NCBI RefSeq assembly: GCF_026130605.1
Contig: NZ_JANFAU010000003.1
Coordinates: 496,001-560,000, forward strand
DNA: 64,000 nt
Source of the DNA: Sphingomonas lycopersici
Lineage (GTDB): Bacteria > Pseudomonadota > Alphaproteobacteria > Sphingomonadales > Sphingomonadaceae
Direction: 5' to 3'
The notes under the pieces are model-generated. The model did no database searches. It saw only the letters and a list, made by a program, of their open reading frames with translations, and was not told the DNA's origin. Below are positions 1-8,589 of the stretch, in pieces (the first letter of the stretch is position 1; every line of letters starts with the position of its first letter). The position numbers and the translations under genes were made by a program.

Positions 1-15
1 CCTGGAGGAAGCCGC

Positions 16-714
16 GTGACCGACAGGGCAAAGCCGCTGGCGCTCGTCACCGGGGTCGGGCCGGGAACCGGCGCCGCCGTCGTGCGACGCTTCGCCGAGG
101 CCGGCTATCGTGTGGCGATGCTGGCGCGCGATGCCGCCCGGCTCGCCGCGCTTGAGCAGGAGATCGCCGATACGATCGCGGTGCCGTGCGATGTCAGCGA
201 CCCCGCGGCGCTGGAGCGAGCGGTGGCTGACATGGGATTCCCGAAGGTCGTCGTTCATAATGCGGTCGGCGGCGCGTTCGGCACATTCATGAACATCGCG
301 CCCGAGACGCTGCGGAAGAACTTCGACATCAACACGATGGCGCTGTTCCATCTCGCCCGGCTGACCTCGCCGGCAATGGTCGAGGCGGGCGAAGGCGCGC
401 TGATCGTCACCGGCAACACCTCGGCGCAGCGTGGCAAGGCCGCGTTCGCCGGCTTCGCACCGACCAAGGCGGCGCAGCGCATCCTGGCGGAATCGCTGGC
501 GCGCGACCTGGGGCCGAAAGGCGTCCATGTCGCCTATCTCGTCATCGACGCGGCGATCGACGTGCCGTGGCAGCGCGAACTTCAGCCTGACAAGCCGGAC
601 GACTTTTTCATCTCGCCGACATCGATCGCGGCCGAGGTGTTCCACCTCGCGCACCAACCGCGCGACGCCTGGTCGTTCCTCGCGGAGATCCGGCCGTTCC
701 ATGAGCCGTGGTGA
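16..714 (+). CDS. SDR-family protein lacking the catalytic tyrosine
   Basis: 232 aa from a GTG start with a GGAGGAA ribosome site six bases upstream. Residues 11-18 form the Rossmann glycine motif TGVGPGTG, and HNAVGG replaces the usual NNAG. In the active site the Ser is present (GNTSAQ) and the Lys of YxxxK is kept, but the Tyr is Phe (GFAPTK). This matches the classical-like SDR subgroup known to carry Phe at that position, so normal hydride-transfer chemistry is doubtful. It overlaps the next gene by 7 bp, so the two are probably co-translated. The substrate is unknown; the partner thioesterase suggests acyl-CoA metabolism. Confidence 0.85.
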   Translation: MTDRAKPLALVTGVGPGTGAAVVRRFAEAGYRVAMLARDAARLAALEQEIADTIAVPCDVSDPAALERAVADMGFPKVVVHNAVGGAFGTFMNIAPETLRKNFDINTMALFHLARLTSPAMVEAGEGALIVTGNTSAQRGKAAFAGFAPTKAAQRILAESLARDLGPKGVHVAYLVIDAAIDVPWQRELQPDKPDDFFISPTSIAAEVFHLAHQPRDAWSFLAEIRPFHEPW

Positions 715-1184
715 GCAAGATGGCGGACGAAGGCAGCGGCCCCGATGGCCTGGCGCAGCTTCAGGCGATGTTGGGCGGCGGGTTGAAGGCCCCGATCGGA
801 CAGACGCTCGGCTTCGATCTGGTCGAGGTCGAGCGCGGGCACGTGGTGTTCGAGGGGAAGCCTGACCGCAGCGTTTATAACCCGCTCGGCGCGGTTCACG
901 GCGGCTATGCCGCGACGCTGCTCGACAGTGCATGCGGCATCGCCACGCACTCCCAACTCGGGCCGGAACGCGGATATACCACGCTGGAACTCAAGGTTTC
1001 CTACCTGCGTGGGCTAAGCGAGAACAGCGGCACGGTACGCGCGACCGGCCGCACCGTCTCGGTTGGCCGCCGGGTGGCGTTCGCCGAAGCCGAACTCCAC
1101 GACGGCGAAGGCCGGCTGTGCGCGACGGCCACTTCGACGCTGCTGGTATTCGACGTTGAGCCTCGCCAGCGGAGGGACATCTGA
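708..1184 (+). CDS. PaaI-type hotdog-fold thioesterase
   Basis: 158 aa. The segment NPLGAVHGGYAATLLDSA is the diagnostic hotdog-fold motif of PaaI/YbgC-like acyl-CoA thioesterases, with the HGG turn and the acidic residue on the central helix. Such enzymes hydrolyse aryl- or acyl-CoA thioesters in the cytoplasm, usually as homotetramers. The GTG at 708 overlaps the SDR stop; an in-frame ATG at 720 is a second possible start. Length is normal for the family. It converges on the UbiB-like gene with 34 bp between the stops. Confidence 0.88.
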   Translation: MVSKMADEGSGPDGLAQLQAMLGGGLKAPIGQTLGFDLVEVERGHVVFEGKPDRSVYNPLGAVHGGYAATLLDSACGIATHSQLGPERGYTTLELKVSYLRGLSENSGTVRATGRTVSVGRRVAFAEAELHDGEGRLCATATSTLLVFDVEPRQRRDI

Positions 1185-1218
1185 ACGGCGCAGATTAGGG
1201 TCGTCCCGGCGAAAGTGC

Positions 1219-2739
1219 TCAGGAGAGCAGCAGCGCGCCGGCCACGATCACCGCCGCGACGAGGATGGCGCCCGCGATCAAACGGGCCGCGGACGCGATT
1301 GCCGCCCGCTCTCCCCGCGCGGCGGCGGTCCCGGCAGGATCGGCTTCGAGGCGACGGATCGCCGCCCGCAGCAGGCGCGGCGCGTCGTCGCCGATCTTGC
1401 TCAGTTCCCACGCCAGCGCCTGCACGGTCGGCATCCAATGCTCGGGCGACAGCCGTTTGCGCGCGATCCGCAGCGAGGAGCGTTGCATCGCTTCGGACAG
1501 ATCGAAGTCCGGCTGGATCCCGGATAACACCCCGTCGACCGTGATCAGCGCCTTGAAGATCAGCAACAGATCGGACGGCAGGGTCATGCCCTCGTCCCGT
1601 ATCAGCGCCATGAAGTCGGTGACCACCGCGCTCAGCACGAGGCGCCCACCGCCGTGCCGCGCGATCAACCGCTCGGCGGCGGCCCGCACCCGCTCGGCGG
1701 GCACGCCGCTTCCCACGGACCAGGCCGCGAGGACATCGGCCAATGGCGCCGGATCGCCGGCGTTGAGCGCCTGCGTGAAGCCGATGAACTCCTCGCGGCG
1801 GCGCGGCGAGACGTGGCCGATCATACCGAGATCGAGCAGCGCGATGCGATTGCCGGGCAGGCACATCAGGTTGCCGGGATGCGGATCGCCGTGGAAGCGG
1901 CCGTTGACCAGCACCATATCGAGGACGAGGTCGGCGCCCAATTCGGCGATCGCGGCCGGATCGATCCCGGCCGCACGCAATGTGTCGCCGTCGCGCGGCG
2001 CGATGCCCTCGACATAATCCATCACCAAGAGGGTCTCGGACGTCCAGGCCCAATGTATCTCCGGCACCACCACGCGCGGTTCGCGCGCAAAGTCGGCGCG
2101 CAGGCGATCGGCGTTGCGACCCTCCGCGGTGAAGTCGAGCTCCTCCAGCACCGCCTCTGCCAACTGGCGCATCAGCGCGGACGGCGCAAAGCGGCGCGCC
2201 TCGGCGCTTGCCGCCTCCGCGATCGCGGCGAGCTGTGCAATCAGCCTGAGATCCGCCTCCATGCGCGGCCGGATGCCGGGGCGGCGGATCTTGAGCACCA
2301 CTTGTCGTCCGTCGTGCAAGGTTGCGCGATGCACCTGCGCCATCGATGCGGCGGCAAGCGGCGCCACGTCGAATTGGGCAAACGTGGCCTCCGGGGTCTG
2401 GCCGAGCGCCGCCTCCACTGCCGCGCGCAATTCTTCGAACGGCAGGGTCGGCGCGCTGCTATGCAGCTTCTCCAGTTCGGCGATCCACTCGGGCGGCAAC
2501 AGGTCGCCGCGCGTTGCGAGGATCTGGCCGAGCTTGACGAAGGTCGGGCCGAGCGCCTCGAGCGCGAGGCGCGTCCGCCGCGGCAGGCTCTGCGGCTCGT
2601 CGGCGCCTTCTTCCGCCTGCTCCGCCTGTTCGAGCCCAAGACGCGCGAGGAGCATGCCGAGCCCAAATCGAGAAGCGACACGAAAAATCTCCGCGAGCCG
2701 ATTGCGGTCCCGGCCGGCTACGAGCAGCGTCTTGATCAT
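1219..2739 (-). CDS. UbiB/ABC1 (AarF) family atypical kinase
   Basis: 506 aa from ATG at 2739. Family landmarks are in order: KxGQ motif (residues 69-72, VKLGQ), Ala-rich nucleotide loop AAASMAQVH, VVLKIRRPG with the ATP-site Lys, catalytic FHGDPHPGN, and LDLGM replacing the kinase DFG. A C-terminal hydrophobic helix (AILVAAVIVAGALLL) anchors it in the membrane. The family supports ubiquinone synthesis or lipid traffic through ATPase-like activity. An upstream extension to 2844 is open but begins with unconvincing sequence, so I chose ATG 2739. This may be an additional paralogue rather than the housekeeping UbiB, so no symbol is given. Confidence 0.88.
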   Translation of the reverse strand: MIKTLLVAGRDRNRLAEIFRVASRFGLGMLLARLGLEQAEQAEEGADEPQSLPRRTRLALEALGPTFVKLGQILATRGDLLPPEWIAELEKLHSSAPTLPFEELRAAVEAALGQTPEATFAQFDVAPLAAASMAQVHRATLHDGRQVVLKIRRPGIRPRMEADLRLIAQLAAIAEAASAEARRFAPSALMRQLAEAVLEELDFTAEGRNADRLRADFAREPRVVVPEIHWAWTSETLLVMDYVEGIAPRDGDTLRAAGIDPAAIAELGADLVLDMVLVNGRFHGDPHPGNLMCLPGNRIALLDLGMIGHVSPRRREEFIGFTQALNAGDPAPLADVLAAWSVGSGVPAERVRAAAERLIARHGGGRLVLSAVVTDFMALIRDEGMTLPSDLLLIFKALITVDGVLSGIQPDFDLSEAMQRSSLRIARKRLSPEHWMPTVQALAWELSKIGDDAPRLLRAAIRRLEADPAGTAAARGERAAIASAARLIAGAILVAAVIVAGALLLS

Positions 2740-2827
2740 GGGGAACGCTATAGCGAGCGATCGCGCTGGCTTGCAGGAACTAATGCACTCGGCTCGCGTC
2801 ATAAGCGCGGAAAACCCCGGGGCGTCG

Positions 2828-4882
2828 CTACCAGATACGCACACGGTCGACGGGATCGAGGTAGAGACGATCGCCCGGTTTCACACCGAACGCGTCGTAC
2901 CAGGCGTCGATGTTCCGGACGACGCCATTCACCCTGAACGTTGACGGGCTATGCGGGTCCGATGCGAGGGCGGCCCTAAGCGCCTCGTCGCGGATGTTTT
3001 CCCGGTAGGTCTGCGCCCACGACAGAAAGACCCGCTGATCGCCGGTGGTGCCGTCGAGGATCGGCGCGGGCTTCCCTTTGAGCGCGAGATGATAGGCCTC
3101 CAGCGCGACATTGAGGCCGCCAAGATCGCCGATATTCTCGCTAAGCGTCGTCCGGCCATTCAGCTGGACCCCCGGGATCGGCTCATAACGCGAATATTGC
3201 TCGGCAAGGCGAGAGGTCAGTGCCTTGAACCGGACGATGTCGGCCTTGTCCCACCAGTCGCGCTGAGCGCCTTTCGCGTCGGTCTTCGCGCCCTGATCGT
3301 CGAACGCATGGCTCATCTCATGACCGATCACGCCGCCGATACCGCCGTAATTCACCGCGAGATCGGCCGCGGGATCGAAGTAGGGCGGCTGCAGGATCGC
3401 GGCGGGAAAGACGATCTCGTTGAAGAAGCTGTTGGAATAGGCGTTGACGTTCTGTGGGGTCATTCCCCATTCGTCGCGGTCGGCCGGCTGCGCGAGGCGC
3501 GCGATCCGTCGTTTCCAGTCCCACAGCAGCGCGCGCTTGCGGTTGCCGAGAGGATCGCCCGCGCGGACCTCCAGCGTCGCATAGTCGCGCCAGCTCTCCG
3601 GGTAGCCCACCTTCACACGGATCGCTGCGAGCTTCGTCAGCGCGGCCTGCTTCGTGCCGGCCGACATCCAGTCGAGCCGCTCGATCCGGGCGCGGAACGC
3701 AGTCCGCAGATTCTCAACCAGCGCGGTGATCTGCACTTTCGCATCGGGCGTGAAATGGCGCTGGACGTAGCGCTGGCCGACCGCCTCGCCGAGCGCCGCG
3801 TTGAGCGCGACCGTGGCGCGTTTCCAGCGCTCCCGTTTCTGCGGCAGGCCGGAAAGCACGCGGCCGTTGAAGTCGAATGACAGGTCGTCGAACGCCGCGG
3901 GAAGCACATCGGCCATGCCGTTCAGATAATGAAACGTCATATAGGCGCGCCACGTCGCGACCGGCGTGCGGCGGAACAGCGTGGCCAGTTCGCGGATCGC
4001 GCTGTCCTCCTTGAGGACGTAAAGGTCGTGAGGGGCGATCCCGAGCGCGGCGAGCGTCGCGTCCCACGGATAATCGGGTGCGAAGGCCTTGAGCTCGGCG
4101 CGCGATTTGGGATGATAGGTCAGATCGCGCTCGGCGCGCTTCTCGCGCGTCCAGTGCGCCCGGGCGATTGCGGTCTCGAGCGCCAGCATATTGTCGGCCG
4201 CGGCCTTGGGATCCGGATAATGGCCGAGCGCCAGCATCCGCGCAACATAGGATCGGAACCTGGCCCGCACCTCGGCGGACCGCGGGTCCGTTTTCAGATA
4301 GAAATCCCGATCGGGGAGGCTGAGGCCCGATTGGACGATATTGATCGCATAGCGATCGGGGTTCGCGGCGTCCGGCCACGGCGTCAGGGATAAGGGGCCG
4401 CCGAGCCCGAGCTCGGGATGCCCCATCAGCCGCGCGACATCCTCATGCGAACGAGCCGCGGCGATCAGCGCGAGGTCCGCCCTGGCAGGGGCCAATCCCG
4501 CCGCCTCGATCGCCTTGGTGTCGAGATAGGCGTTGTAGGCATCGGCGATCTTGCGCTCAATCGACCCGGCTGGTTGCGGCCGCCCGGCAATGTCATCGAC
4601 GATCGCCTTGACGTCGCTCTCGGCCTTGGCACGGAGCATCGCGAAGGGCCCCCAGGCGCTACGATCGGGCGGGATCGGCATCGCCTGCTTCCAGGCGCCG
4701 CTGGCGTATCGGTCGAAGTCGTCGCCCGGCTTTGCCGAACGATCCATCCCGCCGAGATCGAACCCCCAGGGCGGAATGGCCGGCGATGCAGCGACGAGCA
4801 CCAGGCCGAGCAACGGCAGCGCTACCGGGCGGACGCCCGCACGAAGGCGCCTCAGGCCCGCAAGCATGTCCCGCCGTCTCAT
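2828..4882 (-). CDS. M13-family zinc metalloendopeptidase (PepO/neprilysin-like)
   Basis: 684 aa. The zinc site is HEMSH at 521-525, the third ligand lies in ENIGDLGG (Glu582), and the substrate-binding motif NAYSN precedes it. The C terminus ends in the Trp typical of M13 enzymes. A hydrophobic N-terminal segment (VALPLLGLVLVAASP) indicates export to the periplasm. The start at 4882 leaves almost no leader after the predicted promoter, so the mRNA may be leaderless; ATG 4867 is the alternative. The gene is followed by the UbiB-like gene after 88 bp. A 28-bp palindrome overlaps the promoter and implies control by a repressor. Confidence 0.92.
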   Translation of the reverse strand: MRRRDMLAGLRRLRAGVRPVALPLLGLVLVAASPAIPPWGFDLGGMDRSAKPGDDFDRYASGAWKQAMPIPPDRSAWGPFAMLRAKAESDVKAIVDDIAGRPQPAGSIERKIADAYNAYLDTKAIEAAGLAPARADLALIAAARSHEDVARLMGHPELGLGGPLSLTPWPDAANPDRYAINIVQSGLSLPDRDFYLKTDPRSAEVRARFRSYVARMLALGHYPDPKAAADNMLALETAIARAHWTREKRAERDLTYHPKSRAELKAFAPDYPWDATLAALGIAPHDLYVLKEDSAIRELATLFRRTPVATWRAYMTFHYLNGMADVLPAAFDDLSFDFNGRVLSGLPQKRERWKRATVALNAALGEAVGQRYVQRHFTPDAKVQITALVENLRTAFRARIERLDWMSAGTKQAALTKLAAIRVKVGYPESWRDYATLEVRAGDPLGNRKRALLWDWKRRIARLAQPADRDEWGMTPQNVNAYSNSFFNEIVFPAAILQPPYFDPAADLAVNYGGIGGVIGHEMSHAFDDQGAKTDAKGAQRDWWDKADIVRFKALTSRLAEQYSRYEPIPGVQLNGRTTLSENIGDLGGLNVALEAYHLALKGKPAPILDGTTGDQRVFLSWAQTYRENIRDEALRAALASDPHSPSTFRVNGVVRNIDAWYDAFGVKPGDRLYLDPVDRVRIW

Positions 4883-4885
4883 CGG

Positions 4886-4916
4886 ACAATAATGTAGGCA
4901 CCTACGTTATTGTCAA
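4886..4916 (-). promoter_or_regulatory. Promoter with embedded operator palindrome for the M13 peptidase gene
   Basis: Positions 4886-4913 form a 28-bp imperfect palindrome with outer arms ACAATAA/TTATTGT and inner arms GTAGG/CCTAC (mismatches only at symmetric positions near the centre and at one base per arm). On the minus strand a consensus -35 TTGACA (4916-4911) and a -10 CATTAT (4894-4889, 16-bp spacing) bracket it. The predicted start of transcription falls on or next to the ATG at 4882. The architecture is typical of a TetR-type operator blocking RNA polymerase. Confidence 0.6.
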
Positions 4917-5186
4917 TCGCTTTCTTCCTCGCCGAACGCGATGCCGAGGAAGTAGCCGCAGTATCTCACGGTCATGTCCCGAGTGACGTGTCGGCGCGAA
5001 CATTTGATCTGCGCATTGAGCGCAATCATCTCGGGCGCTGACGGCTTCGCGCCTGCGAGCGTCGCGATCGGTGAGGAGCAGCGCAATCATGCGCTTATTT
5101 CCGCACATAACGGGATCACGAAACTCGCTGCGTCTCCCTGTCGGCGCAGCCGATGCCTGATGAACGCATCGCCCGCGCCGGAAAGA
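4917..5186. other. Intergenic region with no recognisable gene
   Basis: The 270 bp between the M13 peptidase promoter and the 3' end of the TetR gene hold only short open frames without ribosome sites or recognisable motifs. No hairpin terminator or repeat stands out. Confidence 0.4.
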
Positions 5187-5837
5187 TCAGCCGGCAGCCG
5201 GGCGATGCGCGCCATAGCAATGGAGGAAGTGCTGGACGGCGAGCGCCGCCTCGCATTTCGCGCGGCGGTCGTCGTGATCGGCGATGCCCCACAGGACATG
5301 CTGATGATAGCCGCCGGCACATAGATTGAAGAACATCAGCGCCGCTTCCCGCGGATCGTCCGCCGACAGATTGCCGGCGCGGACCTGCGCGGTGATATAA
5401 TCGATCAGCACGGCCTGACCGGCACCCGGTCCGCGATCGTAGAAGATCCGCCCGATTTCGGGGAAACGCTCGACCTCGCCGACGATGAGGCGCTGGAGCG
5501 CGATCGCATCGGGCAAGGTGATGCGATCGATCAGGCGCTCGGCGAGGATCGTCAGCGCCTCGCGCGGCTCACGCGAGGGCGTGAGAATTTCGATCACCGA
5601 CGCGCGGAAGGCGGTCGTCACCTCATCGATCGCCGCGGCGAACAATTCCTCCTTGGAGGCGAAATAGCTCCACAACGTACCCTTGGAGCCGCCCATTTCC
5701 TCGGCGATCGCCGACATCGAGGTGCGATCATAGCCGTGTTCGAGAAAATGCCGCCACGCGACCGCGACGATCGCGGCGCGGCGCGCGGCCTTGCGCGCTT
5801 CGCGGCGGCCGGGTGCGGGCTTCGCTGCTTCCTTCAT
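5187..5837 (-). CDS. TetR/AcrR-family repressor of the adjacent efflux operon
   Basis: 216 aa. The N-terminal helix-turn-helix (about residues 18-65) reads AIVAVAWRHFLEHGYDRTSM, SAIAEEMGGSKGTLWSYFASKEELF, a textbook TetR DNA-binding domain. The C-terminal half matches the AefR-like ligand domain (NLSADDPREAALMFFNLCAGGYHQHVLWG). It is divergent from the NodT-HlyD-MFS operon. Two copies of one inverted repeat, CGTAC-N6-GTACG, lie in the shared region, one just upstream of this gene's start and one over the ribosome site of the efflux operon. This points to autoregulation plus repression of the pump, relieved by a drug-like ligand. Confidence 0.9.
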   Translation of the reverse strand: MKEAAKPAPGRREARKAARRAAIVAVAWRHFLEHGYDRTSMSAIAEEMGGSKGTLWSYFASKEELFAAAIDEVTTAFRASVIEILTPSREPREALTILAERLIDRITLPDAIALQRLIVGEVERFPEIGRIFYDRGPGAGQAVLIDYITAQVRAGNLSADDPREAALMFFNLCAGGYHQHVLWGIADHDDRRAKCEAALAVQHFLHCYGAHRPAAG

Positions 5838-5842
5838 ATTCT

Positions 5843-5858
5843 CGTACCATATAGTACG
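5843..5858. promoter_or_regulatory. TetR operator copy 1
   Basis: Inverted repeat CGTAC-CATATA-GTACG lying 6 bp upstream of the TetR start codon. It has the same arms and the same 6-bp spacing as the copy at 5902. A TTGACA hexamer reading toward the efflux operon sits at 5867-5872, so this site can cover both divergent promoters. Confidence 0.6.
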
Positions 5859-5901
5859 ATTTTATATTGACAAGGGCGACGCGCGGGATCAGGCGAAAAA
5901 C

Positions 5902-5917
5902 CGTACTTACTGGTACG
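5902..5917. promoter_or_regulatory. TetR operator copy 2
   Basis: Inverted repeat CGTAC-TTACTG-GTACG, extended by one base pair on each side. The last base overlaps the GGAG ribosome site (5917-5920) of the NodT gene. Its centre is 59 bp from the centre of copy 1. Confidence 0.6.
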
Positions 5918-5928
5918 GAGTTTCAATC

Positions 5929-7419
5929 GTGCGAGTCGTCACTGATCATCGGGCGTCGCTGCGAGCGGCGGCGCTTGCGCTGCTCTTGTCGGGCTGCGTC
6001 TCCGTCCCGCCGCTCGGGCCGCGGCCGGAGATGCGCGCGACGCAAAGCTTCGCGGCCGACCAAAGCCTGGCCCCCGCCGTCTCGCCAGCGGCGACCTGGC
6101 CCGACGGCAATTGGTGGCGCGGCTATGGCGATGCCCAGCTCACCACGCTGATCGAGGAAGGGCTGTCCGGCGCGCCCGATATCGCCGCCGCGATCGCGCG
6201 GCTGCGGCAGGCCGACGGCTATCGCCAGCAGGCGGGCGCGGCGCTGCTTCCACGGGTCGACGCGCAGGCGCAGGCCGGCGGCGCCAAGCAAAGCTACAAC
6301 AACGGCGTCCCCGCCGCCTTCGTCCCGAAGGGGTGGAAGGATACCGGCAGCGCCGCGCTCGATTTCAGCTTCGACCTCGATCTGTGGGGGAAGAACCGCG
6401 CCAATCTGCGCGCGGCGACTTCCGACGCCGATGCGGCGGCGATCGACGTCGCGCAGGCGCGGCTGCTGCTCGCAACCAATATCGCCAGCGCTTATGCCGA
6501 TCTCGCGCGGCTGTTCGCCGAGCGCGATGTCCAGGCCGATGCGGTGGCCTCGCGCGTCGAGACGCAGAAGCTGGTTGCCGATCGCGTCGCGGTCGGGCTC
6601 GATACCCGCGCCGAGCTCAAACAGGCCGATGCCGCGGTGCCGGCCGAGCGGACCCAGCTTTCCCAGATCGACGAATCGATCGCACTCGCCCGCAACCGGC
6701 TCGCCGCGCTGATCGGCAAGGGTCCCGATCGCGGGCTTACGATCCAGCGCCCGACGCTCTCCTTCGCCGCGCGCAGCGTGCCGGCGGACGTCACCACCGA
6801 TCTGATCGGTCGCCGTCCCGACATCGTTTCGGCGCGCGCGCGGGTCGAGGCGAGCGCGGCGCGGATCAAGGCGGCACGGGCGGATTTCTATCCGTCGGTC
6901 AGCCTGACCGCGCTGGTCGGCTTCCAATCGCTCGGGCTTTCGAACCTGTTCGTATCGGGATCGCACAACGGGCAGGCCGCCGCCGCGGTGAGCCTGCCGA
7001 TCTTCCACGGCGGCGAGATCAGGGGCAAATATCGCGTCGCGCGCGCCAGCTATGACGAAGCGGTCGCGAGCTATGACGGCGCGGTCGCCACGGCGTTCCA
7101 CGATGTCGCCGATGCGGTCACCAGCCAGTCGATGCTCGGCGAACAGCTTGCCCAGTCGCGCCAGTCGCTCGCCGACGCGCGGGAGGCCTATGCCGTCGCG
7201 AAGCTGCGCTACCAGGGCGGGCTCTCCAATTACCTTTCGGTGCTCACCGCGCAGAACAGCATGCTCCAGCAGCAGCGCGTGGTGGTCGATCTCGAGGCGC
7301 GCGCCTTCACCCTCGACGTCGCCTTGGTGCGCGCGCTCGGCGGCGGCGCGGTCGCCGCTTCCCCCTCCCCCGTCAGCGCCGCAGCCGGCGCGGTTTCCAA
7401 GGACAAGATTCATGGCTGA
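5929..7419 (+). CDS. NodT-family outer-membrane factor lipoprotein of a tripartite efflux pump
   Basis: 496 aa from GTG 5929, preceded by GGAG at eight bases. The N terminus is a lipoprotein signal with lipobox LLSGC (Cys23), so the mature protein is acylated in the outer membrane. The body has the duplicated OEP repeat of TolC-like channels: DLWGKNRANLRAA in the first half, and IGRRPDIVSARARVEASAARI with GGEIRGKYRVARASYDEAV in the second. The reading frame is open upstream to 5791, but that extension crosses the regulatory region and is rejected. It overlaps the adaptor gene by 8 bp. With the next two genes it forms a complete inner-membrane to outside export path. Confidence 0.93.
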   Translation: MRVVTDHRASLRAAALALLLSGCVSVPPLGPRPEMRATQSFAADQSLAPAVSPAATWPDGNWWRGYGDAQLTTLIEEGLSGAPDIAAAIARLRQADGYRQQAGAALLPRVDAQAQAGGAKQSYNNGVPAAFVPKGWKDTGSAALDFSFDLDLWGKNRANLRAATSDADAAAIDVAQARLLLATNIASAYADLARLFAERDVQADAVASRVETQKLVADRVAVGLDTRAELKQADAAVPAERTQLSQIDESIALARNRLAALIGKGPDRGLTIQRPTLSFAARSVPADVTTDLIGRRPDIVSARARVEASAARIKAARADFYPSVSLTALVGFQSLGLSNLFVSGSHNGQAAAAVSLPIFHGGEIRGKYRVARASYDEAVASYDGAVATAFHDVADAVTSQSMLGEQLAQSRQSLADAREAYAVAKLRYQGGLSNYLSVLTAQNSMLQQQRVVVDLEARAFTLDVALVRALGGGAVAASPSPVSAAAGAVSKDKIHG

Positions 7420-8554
7420 CGCCGATCCCCGTTTCGACGCGAGCGCCGAGATCGCCACCCCGCCCGCCCCCGGCAATCCCAAGCGGCGCAAGGCGCTGAT
7501 CGGCATCGCCGGCGCGGTGCTGCTCGCCGGCGGCGGCTATGGCATCTGGTATGTGGCGGTCGGCAGCCATTATGTCTCGACCGACAACGCTTATGTCGGC
7601 GCCGATACCGCGCAGGTGACCCCGATGGTCGCGGGGCAGGTGGCGCAGGTGCTGGTGTCGGACACGCAGAATGTGAAGCGCGGCGACGTGCTCGTGCGGA
7701 TCGACGATGCCGATGCGCGGATCGCGCTCGCTGATGCCGAGGCCGCGCTGGCCAAAGCGAAGCGCCAGTTCGGGCAGACCAGCGCGACCGGCCAATCGCT
7801 TGCCGCGACGCTGGCGGCGCGCGATCAGGCGATCGCCAGCGCGCAGGCCGGCCTCGCCTCGGCTCAGGCGGCTTTCCAGAAGGCGTCGGTCGATCTCGAC
7901 CGCCGCAGGAAGCTGGCGCCGAGCGGCGCGGTCTCGGCCGACGAGCTGACCTCCGCGGTCAACGGCTATGCCGCGGCGAAGAGCAGCCTCGACAGCGCGC
8001 GCAGCGCGGTGCAGCAGGCGATCGCGGCCAAGGATGCCGCGAAAGGCGATCTCGCCGCCAATCGCGCGCTGACCACCGGCACGACGGTCGAGACCAACCC
8101 GGACGTGCTCGCCGCGCAGGCGCGGGTCGATCAGGCGCGGCTCGATCTCGCGCGCACCGTGATCCGCGCGCCGGTCGACGGCGTGGTGACGAGCCGCGCG
8201 GTCCAGGTCGGCCAGCGGCTCGCCGCCGGCACCGCGGTGATGAAGATCGTTCCGGTCGACCAGCTTTATGTCGACGCCAATTTCAAGGAAGGCCAGCTCA
8301 CCCGCGTGAAGCCGGGGCAGAAGGTGACGGTCACCTCCGACCTCTACGGCAGCGACGTCGTGTTCCACGGGACGGTCACCGGCTTTTCGGGCGGCACCGG
8401 CGCGGCGTTCGCGCTGATCCCGGCGCAGAATGCGACCGGCAACTGGATCAAGGTGGTCCAGCGGCTGCCGGTGCGCATCAGGCTCGATCCGCGCGAACTC
8501 AAGGCGCATCCGCTGCGCGTCGGGCTGTCGATGGACGCCGAGATCCACCTCTGA
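7412..8554 (+). CDS. HlyD/EmrA-family periplasmic adaptor
   Basis: 380 aa. A short cytoplasmic N terminus is followed by one membrane segment (about residues 28-50, ending YGIWYVAVG). Next comes the EmrA signature STDNAYVGADTAQVTPMVAG, split lipoyl halves (VKRGDVLVRIDDADARI, then TVIRAPVDGVVTSRAVQVGQ) and an Ala-rich coiled-coil hairpin between them (about 100-220). It bridges the MFS permease and the outer-membrane channel. The start ATG lies inside the last codons of the upstream gene, consistent with translational coupling. Confidence 0.94.
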   Translation: MADADPRFDASAEIATPPAPGNPKRRKALIGIAGAVLLAGGGYGIWYVAVGSHYVSTDNAYVGADTAQVTPMVAGQVAQVLVSDTQNVKRGDVLVRIDDADARIALADAEAALAKAKRQFGQTSATGQSLAATLAARDQAIASAQAGLASAQAAFQKASVDLDRRRKLAPSGAVSADELTSAVNGYAAAKSSLDSARSAVQQAIAAKDAAKGDLAANRALTTGTTVETNPDVLAAQARVDQARLDLARTVIRAPVDGVVTSRAVQVGQRLAAGTAVMKIVPVDQLYVDANFKEGQLTRVKPGQKVTVTSDLYGSDVVFHGTVTGFSGGTGAAFALIPAQNATGNWIKVVQRLPVRIRLDPRELKAHPLRVGLSMDAEIHL

Positions 8555-8589
8555 GCGCTCCGCCGCCAGCCCGAAGGAGGGCAACATCC

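Noticed and set aside
5791..5928. N-terminal extension of the NodT frame
   Set aside because: It would run through the TetR start and both operators. GTG 5929 has a ribosome site and gives an ideal lipoprotein signal.
5923..7506. 527-codon minus-strand open frame opposite the NodT gene
   Set aside because: Shadow of a GC-rich gene with strong family motifs on the plus strand.
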